From Carex sylvatica (lineage: Eukaryota; Streptophyta; Magnoliopsida; Poales; Cyperaceae), in the NCBI GenBank assembly GCA_964058845.1, contig CAXKVR010000512.1:1-64000 (forward strand): a stretch of 64,000 bases of DNA. The letters are read 5' to 3'. Position 1 is the stretch's first letter; each line of letters opens with the position of its first letter. The position numbers and the translations under genes were made by a program. The notes beneath the pieces were generated by a model that ran no database searches, had not been told where the DNA came from, and saw only the letters and a list, made by a program, of their open reading frames with translations. Positions 22,641 to 33,847 of this stretch are shown here, piece after piece.

Positions 22641-23776
22641 GGTACCTCTTTCCACACACACAACTCAATCCTGACAAAATTCCCAGTAGATGCCCCTATA
22701 TTTGGAAAAAAATAAATTAACAGTATTACATGCCAAAATCAAATTTTGTAGCTAGACTCAAACCATCAGGAAAATTAAGAACAGAAAACTGTCAGATATT
22801 TCAAAATTAACAGTATAACATGCCAGAATCAAATTGTGTAGACTAGATTCAAACCATCAGGAAAAAATAGAAACTGAGAACTGTCAGATATTTCAAAATT
22901 AACAGTATTACAAGCTAGAATCAAATTATGTAGACTAGATTCAAACCATCAGGAAAAAATAGAAACTGAGAACTGTCAGATATTTCAAAATTAACAGTAT
23001 TACAAGCCAGAATCAAATTATGTAGACTAGATTCAAACCATCAGGAAAAAATAGAAACTGAAAACTGTCAGATATTTCAAAATTAACAGTATTACATGCT
23101 ATATAGAAAGTCTGAGTATACTAGATTTTTTTTTGAAAAAAAGTAGATATGCCCATTTCATTAAGTGAAACATTTATTTGCTACAGCTTATTAAAGCAAA
23201 TAAAAAAAGAAACTCCCTCAATAGTTGAATCAGTTACCCATGAAAAAGAAAGGAAGTTCCTTTTGTTTACTATCATGAAAAATTACCCATGAAAAAGAAA
23301 GAAAGTTTCTTTTTTTTCAATTCTGCATTAAAGTAGAGATTCTGACATGAGCTAGAGCTTATTAAAGATAAAAAAACAGATACTTCCTCAACACTAGAAT
23401 CAAAATCTCTGTAGATACAAACTATGAAAAAATTACCCGTGAAAAAGAAATTTCTTTTTTTTTCAATTCTGCATTAAAGTAGAGATTCTGACATGAACAC
23501 ATGAAAAAGGAAAAACAATGAAATTCAAAAAAATTGCTTACAGCTGGGGACAGGACCAGGTTCAGTCCTGTACAAAAAAAATTTCTCGAACCAGTCTGCT
23601 TTGAGGCTCTCTGTATCGAAACCAAATTTATTCATGAATTTCATCCACAAAATGCGCGCCACATGTCGAGCAGAGTCTACATCATCGTCCAATGTCCGAT
23701 CAATCAGCATAGTACGTAGCTCCTCGACAGTACTGACTGTCGACCAGTGAGGTTTGAAAGGTTCCTCAGCCGACAT
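22117..23776 (-). CDS. Three-exon gene for an unrecognised protein of 193 residues; parent of the tandem array
   Basis: Exons are 23542-23776, 22508-22695 and 22117-22275, with GT/AG borders. The phases are 1 then 0, and the lengths sum to 582 nt ending in TGA. The product begins MSAEEPFKPHWSTVSTVEEL, has a middle segment GNFVRIELCVWKEVP and ends with VPGWKRVVSYQSPETE. It is acidic and soluble-looking, with no signal peptide or membrane span. I do not recognise the family. A resemblance in style to plant stress or lectin-like small proteins is too weak to use. The start codon lies about 9 bp from a 1.3 kb foldback element, so the original promoter and leader are displaced. Nine downstream truncated copies follow in the same orientation, so transcripts could read through into the array. 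This copy has the 570-bp form without the frame-breaking 50-bp duplication. Confidence 0.68.
22711..23110. repeat. Tandem repeat of about 93 bp in intron 1
   Basis: AAATTAACAGTATTACA recurs near 22,714, 22,803, 22,895, 22,989 and 23,082. Between repeats lie CAAACCATCAGGAAAA and GAACTGTCAGATATTTC. The first unit is more diverged. The rest of the intron (23,150-23,520) holds two copies of a TTCAATTCTGCATTAAAGTA block. Confidence 0.75.
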
Positions 23777-23785
23777 TTTTAAAAA

Positions 23786-25103
23786 TACCCAAAAATAAAA
23801 ATAAATTATTAAGAATAACCACGGTTTGGACAAAATTTTAAAAAATGCCCAAACCGTGGAAAAAATCCACGGTTTTAAATTTTTATTCAAAACCGTGGAA
23901 TAAATTCACGGTTTTGAATTTTTTTCAAAACCGTGAAAAACATTCACGGTTTTGATTAAAACTTCAAAACCGTGGATTTATTCCACAGTTTTGGAATTTT
24001 AATCTTTTTTTTTTTTTTTTTTACTGGTTTGAATTTTTTTTATGTATATATGTATATGATGTATATGATGTATATGTATATATGTATATGTATAATATGT
24101 ATATGTATGTATGTATATATGTTCTATTTTTAGTTCATTTCATTTTTTTTTTGCTTTTATTTTTTTGCACTATTAAAATTTGAATAAATAAAAGATCCAC
24201 GATTTATTTTAAAATATTTTTATATTATATATACATATACATATATTATACTATATTATATATATACAAAAAAAAAAACCATGGATCTTTTATTTATTCA
24301 AACCTTAATAGTGCAAAAAAATAAAAGCAAAAAAAAAATTAATAAAAATTTAGAACTGTGAATTTATAAAAATTGAATAAAAATGTATAGGTGCTATATT
24401 TTGGTTATAAATTTTATTAATTATATACATAATTCATTATTTGAAATGAACTAAAAATAGAACATTTATATTATATTATATTATAGATACATCATCGTGT
24501 TGAACTAAAAATTTTAACATATCTATTATGTTGAACATTTATATATACTATACATATATTATATTATATTATATATATATATATATACATAAAAAAAAAT
24601 AAACCGTGGATATTTTATTTATTCAAACCTTAATAGTGCAAAAAAAATAAAAGCAAAAAAATAATAATAATAAAAATTTAGAACCGTGAATTTATAAAAA
24701 TTGAATAAAAATGTATAGGTGCTATATTTTGGTTATAAATTTTATTAATTATATACATAATTCATTATTTGAAATGAACTAAAAATAGAACATTTATATA
24801 TACATACATACATATACATATACATATTATATATATACATATATACATATATTATATACATATACATCATATACATATATACATAAAAAAATTCAAACCA
24901 GTAAAAAAAAAAAAAAAAAAAAAGAATAAAATTCTAAAACCGTGGATTTATTTCACGGTTCTGAATAAAAATTCAGAAACGTGGAATAAATCCACAGTTT
25001 TGAATAAAAATTCAAAACCGTGGATTTTTTCCACGGTTTGGAAATTTTTAAAATTTTGTCCAAACCGTGATTATTCTTAATAATTTATTTTTATTTTTGG
25101 GTA
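23786..25103. mobile_element. Foldback element of about 1.3 kb with AACCGTGG motifs
   Basis: Long terminal inverted repeats. The left begins TACCCAAAAATAAAAATAAA and the right ends with its reverse complement. The next roughly 200 bp of each arm is packed with alternating CCACGG/CCGTGG motifs (23,810-23,990 and 24,940-25,070). The core holds (TATG)n and (AT)n microsatellites and two direct copies of a block containing CTTAATAGTGCAAAAAA (about 24,300 and 24,630), with a third inverted copy near 24,165. There is no coding capacity. Flanks are A/T runs, so the target duplication cannot be read reliably. Confidence 0.8.
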
Positions 25104-25114
25104 TTAAAAAAAAA

Positions 25115-25372
25115 TATATGTTCAACAACTTCGGATCTGTTTAACATGATTTGCTTTTCAGGTAGAAAATCTAATACAGGATTTAGATCTGGCCCTTTGA
25201 TCAAGAAAAAGAAAAAAAATATATGTTTAACAACTTCGAATCTGTTTAACATGATGTGATTTTCGGGTAGAAAATCTAATACAGGATTTAGATCTACTTT
25301 AATTCCGTTTAAAATGAATTGATTTTCGGGTAGAAAATCTAAAACAGGATTTAGATCTGGCCCTTTGAACAA
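25115..25372. repeat. Threefold degenerate tandem repeat
   Basis: TAGAAAATCTAATACAGGATTTAGATCT-type blocks occur near 25,160, 25,268 and 25,331, each preceded by TTTAACATGA-type sequence. A minus-strand frame reads through all three (repeating DLNPVLDFLPE), but it is short, contains poly-Phe and is most likely fortuitous. Confidence 0.6.
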
Positions 25373-27140
25373 GGAAAATAGAAGAGAAAAAAAAACATTT
25401 AAAATATAAGTGGAAAAACAAAAATCTCACGAAGGATGTAAGATACATCTGATGAAAAAAAAAAGGGTATGGGCAGAAAAAAAAAATTTGTTCTTAAACT
25501 TGAATAAAGTAAATGTAGCCCCCCAAAAAAAAATTGTTCTTAAAAACAATAAAAATATGACAAAAACCCAAAAAAAAATATTTCGTAGGGTTACAAACAT
25601 TTCTATACAAAAAAATATATTTTGTAGGGTTGCCAAAAAATATATGTTGGTAAGATACAAACATTTCTATACAAAAAAATTAAGTGTTTCAAACACCAAG
25701 TTGGGATGTAAGAGAAGCTTTAGAAGAAGAGGGAAGCAAAGGAGAGGTAAGAGAGACGAGGGAAGACCGGAGAAACCAAGTATGCGGCTAGGTCAAAGGC
25801 TCCAAATCAAATATATATATATGCTACAAAGCAAATAAAATATAAATATATTTTTTTAGTACCGCGTGGATTACTTGTTATCTCTACCGAGTGGTCATTG
25901 GTGTATGTTAGGTTTAATTAATTCAATAAATTTTCGACTTTGATAGCTCCGAGATTTGTCCAACGTTCTCTAGAGTTAGATTAATCATTTATTACTGTTT
26001 TAAAATAATAATAATAATAATAATATTACAAAAAATATATAATATGCTTACATACCAATCGTTCTCTAAAATTAGACTAATCATTTATTACTGTTTTAAA
26101 ATAATAATAATTATATTAAAAAATATATAATATACATATGTACCGATCTCTGTTATAATAATTGATGATTCTACATTAGTAGATAAGGACTTCATAATTT
26201 ATATAATATTATATAATACCGGACAATAATTCCTTAAATCATTGTTTTCTTTTCTTACCAACATCTTCTTTCTACATAAATTTACACTTAACTTATATTT
26301 TATTTTTCATAATTGAATTCGTAAATATCAGCTACCAGCTATGAATTTAAAAAACATTTAATATGAATATTTCGAACACACATTTATTGTGAATCTGACT
26401 AGTAAGACATCAGTTTCATACTAAGCAGACTCATTTTTATAAAAACAATTGAAAACTTATAATAATATTAGAACACTACTTGTATTATATAACTAAAATA
26501 TGCTGTTTATATTATTTTTAATACACCACTCGCATATAAAAAGAAATTACGAAATTTCAACGCAAAATTTTATCGCATTTCATTTCCCACTAAGGTTAGG
26601 TTCAAAACTAAAACGCATGGAAGCTATTGAAAAAATGAATCTAAATAATGTTAATATGCGTTGGGGAGGTGGAACAAAAATTTCAAGCTGTATGATTTTG
26701 ATCAAACAGATGAGACGGACTAAATTTTTATTTTTTTTCTTTTCTGAATATGATTTTCAAATAAACGCCTGTACGATTCGGTAAGGCGGATTCAAAGAAA
26801 AAATTGAATAATTAGCAGTGCTTCCGTTACAGAAGATCCAGAGAGAGATATTAGATACACCACACAGCATGTGACTCGTGAGTACAATTCTGCTATTTAT
26901 TACTCTGTGCTACTACATGACCGTTTAAGTACTACTAGCAAGTAAAAGACAAAACAAAATCTAGTATAAGATTCTCAAAAGATTGGGAGCAAATGTGCTG
27001 TGCGATTTCCTGCGGCGAATGTAATATAAGAACTTAAAAGCAAGTAATTATTCTAACCCCTTTCATACTGAATTATGACCCGCTATTATATTTCTGTAAG
27101 TATTACTACATTGAATATCTGAACAGAAAAATGTAATGCT
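25373..27140. other. No gene seen
   Basis: AT-rich spacer. There is a small internal repeat of ACAAACATTTCTATACAAAA (25,586 and 25,657) and a purine-rich patch at 25,715-25,790. A diverged direct duplication with ATTTATTACTGTTTTAAAATAA lies at about 25,980 and 26,085. I found no supported coding region. Confidence 0.45.
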
Positions 27141-27151
27141 TGTTAACTCGA

Positions 27152-27327
27152 ATTCGTATCCTCTGAGATATCTCAAACTTTGCGTGACTTTATGGGAAAT
27201 CCCAACCGTTTAAATACGTTCTCACCAATCGTAAAACTCACATAATACTGACCCCTACATCACCCCCGAATAGGCACCGGACACGTCGGTCACTCATAAA
27301 TTGAGATATCTCAGAGGTTACGCAGTC
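27152..27327. mobile_element. Mutator-like MITE, copy 1
   Basis: A 176-bp element with inverted ends containing ATCCTCTGAGATATCTCA; the TGAGATATCTCA part is itself a perfect 12-bp palindrome. It is flanked by direct repeats TGTTAACTCGA (27,141-27,151 and 27,328-27,338). The long target duplication and lack of coding sequence point to a Mutator-type MITE. Confidence 0.85.
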
Positions 27328-27390
27328 TGTTAACTCGAGCTTTTCAAATTTGAATTCGGCCTAGCAATTAATGCTGGCCTCCTTCGTTGA

Positions 27391-27568
27391 GAATTCGCAT
27401 CCTCTGAGATATCTCATATTTTGCGCGACTTTCTGGAAAAATTCTAAACCGTTTAAATACGTTCTACACGAATCTCTAACCTCAAATAATACTGGCCCCC
27501 GCGCTATCCCTGAATAGGCACTCGACACGTCGGTCACGCAAAAGTTGAGATATCTCAGAGGATACTCA
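27391..27568. mobile_element. Mutator-like MITE, copy 2
   Basis: Same family as the element at 27,152: 178 bp, ends with CATCCTCTGAGATATCTCA and its inverse. It is flanked by CTCCTTCGTTGA (27,379-27,390 and 27,569-27,580). The different target duplication shows an independent insertion only 63 bp from its neighbour. Confidence 0.88.
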
Positions 27569-27649
27569 CTCCTTCGTTGAACACTCTCCGAGAATCTTCA
27601 TTTATAATCGAATTTCGAACCTGGGGTCAAAGTAAATAACTAGGTCACG

Positions 27650-27765
27650 ATGGGATAGGATCCGATGGGCATTGGACCTACTTTCTGATTCAATTAGCTC
27701 TATCATCGTACAATTAGCATTAAGATCATCTCGATGGATATGAATCGTTGAGTTAGATTAATAAA
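27650..27765. mobile_element. Relic of the AGTAGGTC MITE family
   Basis: Matches the left half of the element at 15,859: GATCCGATGGGCATTGGACC, then CAATTAGCTCTATCATCGTAC and ATTAGCATTAAGATC. The right half is absent. Confidence 0.6.
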
Positions 27766-27792
27766 TTTGGGTCGGACTCATTGAGCCAAATT

Positions 27793-28264
27793 TAGGGGTG
27801 TAAATGGATCGGATAATATCCGATTTCGTTCGAATCTGAATTCAGAAAAGTACTTAAATTATCTGATTCATATCTGTATCCGTATCCGATGGATACAGAT
27901 ACAGTAAGGCATTTTACTATCTGTATTCGACCGTTTACAATTTAAACCACAACAAATGTGATATATGTTCTTAAATTGATTTATTAAATTGCATATTGTA
28001 CGAATAATTTATTAAATTGCATATAGATATATATTTTGATGAACAATATAACACTATGATATAATTAGTGACTAATATTTTAATAATATAATAGATGTTT
28101 TGTAACTAACAAACTAATTATGAAAAAAAATCTGTATCCGTCCGATATCCGATCCGTATTCATATCCGAGACTATTCGTATCCGTATCTGTATCTGAAAA
28201 ATTATAACGGATACAGATACAGTAAGACCATTATTCGATCCGTATTTGACCGTTTACACCCCTG
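27793..28264. mobile_element. hAT-like MITE built of GGATACG motifs, copy 1
   Basis: A 472-bp element. It starts TAGGGGTGTAAATGGATCGG and ends CGTTTACACCCCTG. The 8-bp flanks are GCCAAATT (27,785-27,792) and GCCAGATT (28,265-28,272), with one mismatch. Both arms are dominated by reiterated GGATA/TATCC and CCGTATCC words; the core is AT-rich. Confidence 0.85.
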
Positions 28265-28361
28265 GCCAGATTAGATATGTTGAAAATCATACTCTTTTTG
28301 TTTTAGTACATATGAATTTAATAATTTCTACATAAAATATTGTCCAGTCTGTCCTCGTAGG

Positions 28362-28833
28362 TAGGGGTGTAAACAGATCGGATAATATTCGATTTCGTCC
28401 GAATTTGAATTCGAATTCAAAAAAGTACTTAAATTATCTAATCCGTATCCGCATCCGAGACTATTCGTATCCGTATCCGAACAATTATAACATATAGGAA
28501 TACAATAAGGCATTTTACTATCTGTATCCGCCCATTTACACTTTAAACCACAACAAATGTGATATATGTTCTTAAATTGATTTATTAAATTGCATATTGT
28601 ACGAATAATTTATTAAATTGCATATATTTTGATGAACAATATAACACTGACATAATTAGTGACTAATATTTTAATAATATAATAGATGCTTTGTAACTAA
28701 CAAGCTAATTATAAAAAATATCCGTATCCGTTCAACATCCGATTCGTATCCATATCCGTATTCAAAAAATTATAACGAATACGAATATAGTAAAACCACT
28801 ATCCAATCTGCATCCGACCATTTACACTTCCTA
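28362..28833. mobile_element. hAT-like MITE built of GGATACG motifs, copy 2
   Basis: Same family and the same 472-bp length as the element at 27,793. It starts TAGGGGTGTAAACAGATCGG and ends with a decayed CACTTCCTA. The flanks CTCGTAGG and CTCATAGG (28,354-28,361 and 28,834-28,841) differ by one base. The two copies are separate insertions about 100 bp apart. Confidence 0.82.
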
Positions 28834-28841
28834 CTCATAGG

Positions 28842-29170
28842 CCTTCCTGTCTATCCTTTCAGACGAGGACTACGAAATATGTATGACTAGCTTGAAAAAT
28901 ATCATACTACATCACTACTATAACACTGCCAAATTATAACTTGACATTAGTAATTTTTCCTACCACCACCACCACTACTATTATTATTATACAAACTTTT
29001 GAATGCATGCATTTTAAGTCCGCATTATATATGCATATACTTTATTATTAAGTACATAAAAATGTACGTCTAAAGACTCATGTAAAGCATAAATATTTTC
29101 TCCGCATAAGAATAACACTAAAAAGTACAACAAACTATTTTAGGCATGATTTGTAAATCACAAGTTTTTC
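28842..29170. other. No gene seen; 3' flank of the F-box gene
   Basis: AT-rich, with ACC/ACT and ATT trinucleotide runs near 28,960-28,990. It probably includes the 3' untranslated region of the minus-strand F-box gene. I saw no distinct signal. Confidence 0.35.
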
Positions 29171-32100
29171 TCACTCCTTTGATAGAACATTTGATGAAAC
29201 CTCGACATCATCTAGTTTTTGGTAGTTTCGTTCTTTAAGCATATGAAGAAGTGCTACATCATTGTCAGCAATCCGCCCCAAACGAGTAATGCGATAGTGT
29301 TCCTCTTCTGGTATGTAGAAATCAAACTCCCGTGTCCTGCATAAGCACCAGCTCACACATACTTCTTTGTCTGACACCTGGCAACTTGCAAGAACCTTTC
29401 TAAGATCTTTAAGCTGCAATAATTTAACATAATCCAACAAAGATAACCAAATTACTAAGTACTTTCAAAGATATTATAATGAAAATTTTATTTCTATTAA
29501 CAAAATCCTCACAATTCCAAATAAGCAACTTAAAAGAAAAAGAAAAAATTATACAATGACCAATTAACAACAATCAAACAAAGAACCAGTTGCATTTTGA
29601 TCACCAGTCTTTTCTGTAAGTATCATTTCACTCTCCGACCAAAGAAAAAAGATCACACGTACAGACGCTGAGGCATAGACTATCACTCCTTGCACATTTA
29701 CACTAACATGGTTTTCAGTCCATATCTTGCAACTAGATATAACCTTGCAGACCAAACTAGCAAAATTGCCAAATTTATGGACCATAATGCAAATTTGGAA
29801 ATCATAAGAACCAAACAGGGGTTTGAGTGATACTCTGGAAACCAAATCTGTCATTTATTCTCAATGAAAACAAAGTTCTACAAGCAGTGCTCCATCGAAA
29901 CCAAGAAAGCCAAAAAATTTTGGAGAAACAACTTACAGGTAAACCCAGATGAAAGTAAGAATAGTGCAACCCAAGCAGGTTAAACACCACATTGATGTCC
30001 TTTCTGAAGAAATATAAATATATATCTTCAAATCCAAGTTTTAGGTATTCCATATCATTGATTGCTCGCAAATACTGGCAATGAAACAGCGGTTCAGATT
30101 CTGTGGCAGTAGCAAGCATGTTAGATGTGAATATTTTAGAATGTGTAGCAAGCATGTTACATATGAATGCCTCCTGATGTTTGTGCTCTTTACTATAAGC
30201 AGTCTTCCATCCCTGCATCAGAAATTAAAAACTGAGAAAATGTTGTTTATTATACATTTGGTTTTTCTCAATTAGTCCTTGGCATGTTACATAAAAGTTT
30301 ACTTAATGCACCTTATCTAGCATCAGCACATATTTACCTCTCTATAGCCAAGTTCATTCACTACCTTGTTAGCCCAGTTGTAGTACAACTTGAATTCAAT
30401 CAAATGGGAAAAAAATGCTACTAATAGAACAATGTTGTTACTTAAAAAGGTAAAAAGTCAATATTAACAAAAAAAAAAAAAATTACATGTTAAACATATT
30501 TGATCAAACTGCAAAATCTACTTTGAAATAACTGCAAAAATATTGAGTTATGGTCCTAAATATGAGAGTTACGGGTTCAATGTCCAGCGAAATTTAAAAT
30601 ATGAATATTCTCCAGTACACCATATTTTATTAGAGAATATTCAGTACTTAATTTTGACCATCCCATTAAGAAAGGCAGCTAGGAAATGATTGCTTTGTTT
30701 TTAAACTAATTCCTAACTATAGTCAGAAAATATTCAGTAATAAATATGAATCATAATAAAATTAGTTTTATGTCATTATCATTTCATTTCAGGAAATTTC
30801 AATAGTACGTAGCAATAACCATCTGATTAAATTAGTATGAACCATCCAATAAAAACATGACAAACTGGAGCAATTTTCTTATAAATAAAAATCTATTTTA
30901 CAGAAAAACCTTCTTTTCATTCTGACCTTCCAAAACCAACACTCTTAACACACATTTTGCACAAATAAGTTATCAGACCAACAAATATCACCTGACCTTG
31001 AAATTGACATTGTTTTCAGGTAGATACTGCAAGCTCCGCTTATAGTGTTCCTTCCAGGCTTCAATGAAGTCCTTGGAACAATTACCCAGAGATAGCTCGT
31101 CCGGCACCTTCACGTATTGCAAACATATTAGTAACAAAATGCTCACAATTCCAAAATAAGCCACTAGAAAGAAAAAGAAAAAAATTATACAATGGTCATT
31201 TAACAACAATCACCAAAGAACCAGTTGCATTTTGATCACCAGTCTTTTTTATAAGTATCATTTCACTCTCCGGCCAAAGATAGAAAAAATATTACTCATA
31301 CAGACGCTGAAGCATAGATTATCACTCCTTGCACATTGACACTAACATGGTTTTCAGTCCATTTCTTGCAACTAGATATGACCTTGCGGACCAAACTAGC
31401 AAAATTGCCAAATTTATGGACCATAATGCAAATTTGGAAATTTTAAGAATCAAACAGGGGGTTGAAGTGATACTTTGGAAACCAAAATTGTAATTTATTC
31501 ATAATGAAAACAAAGTTCTACAAACAGTGTTCCCTCAAAAGTCGAAACAAAGTAAGAAAAAAACATTGAAGAAACAACCATCTGATTGAATCCAATAAAA
31601 ACATCATAAAATGGAGCAATTTTCTTATAAATAAAAAATTAATTTACAGAAAAAACCTTCTTTTCATTCCGACCTTCCAAAAACAAGATACTTTGAACAC
31701 ACATTTTGCACAAATAGCACCTGACCTTGATATTGTTAGAGTTTTTAGGTAGATCCCGCCACCTCCGCTTATAGAGCTCCTTCCAGACCTCATCAGAGTT
31801 GAAGAGTCCATTCAATTGCTTGGAACAACTACCCAGAGATAGCACGTCCGGCACCTTCACGTATTGCAAACATATTAGCTTGTCTATTGATTGCATATAG
31901 GAACAAAGATATTTGCATGTAACATTTGGACAAAATAAAGCATTTTCACTTGTACACTACTGGTACATGATCATATTGGTAAACCAGTGCAGTAGAGAGA
32001 GAGAGAGAGAGAGAAGCATTTTAGCTTTCTGTACGATTTGTAGGAATTGTCTAAATTATGCAAGGGTGAAGCAGCATGAGTGTTTCATGTGTGTAATAGG

Positions 32101-32918
32101 GTTAGTGTTATATGTAAGAGAACACTGGATGCAATGGAAGTAATTTGCTTTATTTATTAATAAATTACAACTTGGCAGCCTCTGCCAAGGTTTCAAAAGA
32201 AACAGAGAGAGAGATGTGCCTCGAGGAAAGATAAGATGTTCTGCGAAATCCATGGTATTTCAATGAGGGAAGACTTGCACGTACCCTTTCTTACTGAAAC
32301 AAGTATAAGAAAAGAAAAGAAAAAAAAGTCAAAACATAATTTACTTTTACTGGTTTTTTAGCTACATGCAATTGGTGTACAATCACAAAGCAGAAATCTG
32401 AACCTGGGCTGGTAAACATAACTCACCTTGCTGCAGTGTTTTTCTCAATCAAATCCTGACTAGGCTAAAATATAATGCCACAATTCTCTGACAAAACCAA
32501 AATTGCAACAGAGACTGGTGCAAAGCTGATAGCTACTAGGATAATTCTACTTATACCTGACCTGAGCAAATGATACAATTAGAGAATTGAGTAGAACTTA
32601 CTCGAATTTCTGCCTTGTACAACTGAACAAGAGCAATATCATGTTGCTACATGCTTAGCAAGATACAGGTACTGGTTGGTTTGTTACTCACTATCATGTA
32701 ACCAGACTAGTCAGTTATGCAAAAAGGTAAGGTGATAATGACCATTTTTCATGCCAAAAAGGGGGTTTAATCAAGCCTCCTTTCAATTGATTTCTAATCA
32801 AAGAGACTGAAAGACGCACTGGGATTGAAGAAGAAGAAGACAGAAGAAAGAAGAAAAAGCCCCAACCTTTTTGCCTCTTTGCGCCACCCAAATCAAAATC
32901 AATGCCACCGCCTTCCAT
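29171..32918 (-). CDS. F-box-like protein gene with internally duplicated F-box exon (possibly degenerate)
   Basis: Leftward gene. A probable first exon starts at the ATG near 32,918 (MEGGGIDFDLGGAKRQK). A second exon at about 31,726-31,880 encodes VPDVLSLGSCSKQL, then NSDEVWKELYKRRW, the core of an F-box that would bind a SKP1-type adaptor of a ubiquitin ligase. Exon 29937-30212 reads GWKTAYSKEHKHQEAF onward, and the last exon 29171-29413 reads EVCVSWCLCRTREFDF then EEEHYRITRLGRIAD and ends in TGA. Both join in phase 0 with good AG/GT borders. A second, shorter F-box-like exon (about 31,002-31,115) lacks about ten residues around NSDEVW, as expected of a decayed duplicate. The first exon's donor site is unclear. 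Whether a full protein is made depends on skipping the second F-box exon. The substrate is unknown. Confidence 0.6.
29500..31880. repeat. Intragenic tandem duplication in the F-box gene
   Basis: The segment 31,880-31,130 repeats at 31,120-29,500. Matching marks, upper and lower, are GGTGCCGGAC-side exon sequence; AACCATCTGATT (31,577 and 30,819); GAGCAATTTTCTTATAAATA (31,614 and 30,869); and CCAGTTGCATTTTGATCACC (31,221 and 29,586). The upper copy lacks about 0.85 kb that in the lower copy contains the GWKTAY exon, so it was deleted after duplication. Confidence 0.75.
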
Positions 32919-33047
32919 GGAAGCGCGTCCCGTTGAGCGAGAAATCCGACCTCCGATAAAAATAGAAGTGAACAAAAATCTGCGAACAGAAAGAGACGAA
33001 ATTATCAAAGCCCGAAGAAGGTAGCTATATACCGCAAAGCCCAGCAC

Positions 33048-33497
33048 CGACTTTCGGACTCCATATTTGCCTTATATTGTTTCCAAAATAGACTCTCCAT
33101 AATTACACGAGCAATAATATCTCAGGAAAATTAGTTATACTGGGCTGTAAAATTAATTAAACTAAATTAATTGGGCCGTAGAGAGCTTATTGGGCTTATT
33201 CGGCAAGTCTCTTAAACTTCATGTCCATATAAACTTTTAAAATAGTTAACATTTATCTAATATACCATTAAAAAAATTTAAATTCTTTCTTCTATCCCTT
33301 CTAATTTATTTAATATTTTATTTAGTTACGTTAGAAATAAAATTGACAAATATTCTCTCATCACTCCTCCCTCTCTCCTCCTTCACTGTATATATATATA
33401 TTTTTATTTTTTTTATTTTTTTGCGTTGCTCAAATGAAGCTTTTCGATCTAACTTTTAGGGTTAACTAACGCACCAAATTACAAGAATGCAACGAAG
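33048..33497. other. No gene seen; putative upstream region of the F-box gene
   Basis: AT-rich spacer with short (AT)n and poly-T runs. It is probably the promoter side of the minus-strand F-box gene. I see no confident TATA or other element. Confidence 0.35.
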
Positions 33498-33847
33498 GAT
33501 CTTACACCATTTTTAGTGACACAAAATTACATCCAATATTTTTAAAGTCCAAACAATCGATTCAAACCGTTCAATATGATAGATACATTAAAATGTGCTT
33601 GCAGATCAAATTTTACATTTTTTTAATTTTGCTTTTTACTATTAATTTAGATGAGTACAAAAATTCAATGGTCTGAAAATAACGATTTTGTAAAATACTT
33701 AATAAGTAGTAAAAAAAAATGTAAAATTTGATCTGCCAGCACATTTTAATATACCAATCATGTTGAACGGTTTGGATCGACTGTTTAAATTTTAAAAACT
33801 TTAAAAATATAGAGTGTAATTCGGTGTCATCAAAAAAGAATGTAGGT
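33498..33847. mobile_element. Inverted-repeat MITE, AAATTTTAC family
   Basis: Hairpin-like element of about 350 bp. The left arm reads CAAACCGTTCAATATGAT then CAGATCAAATTTTACATTTT. The right arm is the inverse (AAAATGTAAAATTTGATCTG, then GTTGAACGGTTTGGATCG). Arms are about 150 bp and slightly diverged. A related element lies at 47,745-48,050. Confidence 0.7.

Noticed and set aside
17034..22720. Repeated 61- and 87-residue plus-strand frames and 88- and 98-residue minus-strand frames in every array unit
   Set aside because: They are the same few frames copied with the repeat unit. The plus-strand ones are antisense shadows of exons 2 and 3, and the minus-strand ones run through introns or past the frame-breaking 50-bp duplication.
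24040..24120. TATATG microsatellite as a promoter TATA region for the array gene
   Set aside because: It is part of the foldback element's AT-rich core, mirrored at 24,790-24,890; nothing ties it to transcription start.
25091..25372. Minus-strand frame with three DLNPVLDFLPE repeats as a small repeat protein
   Set aside because: It follows a non-coding tandem repeat, includes poly-Phe from an A/T run, and has no gene context.
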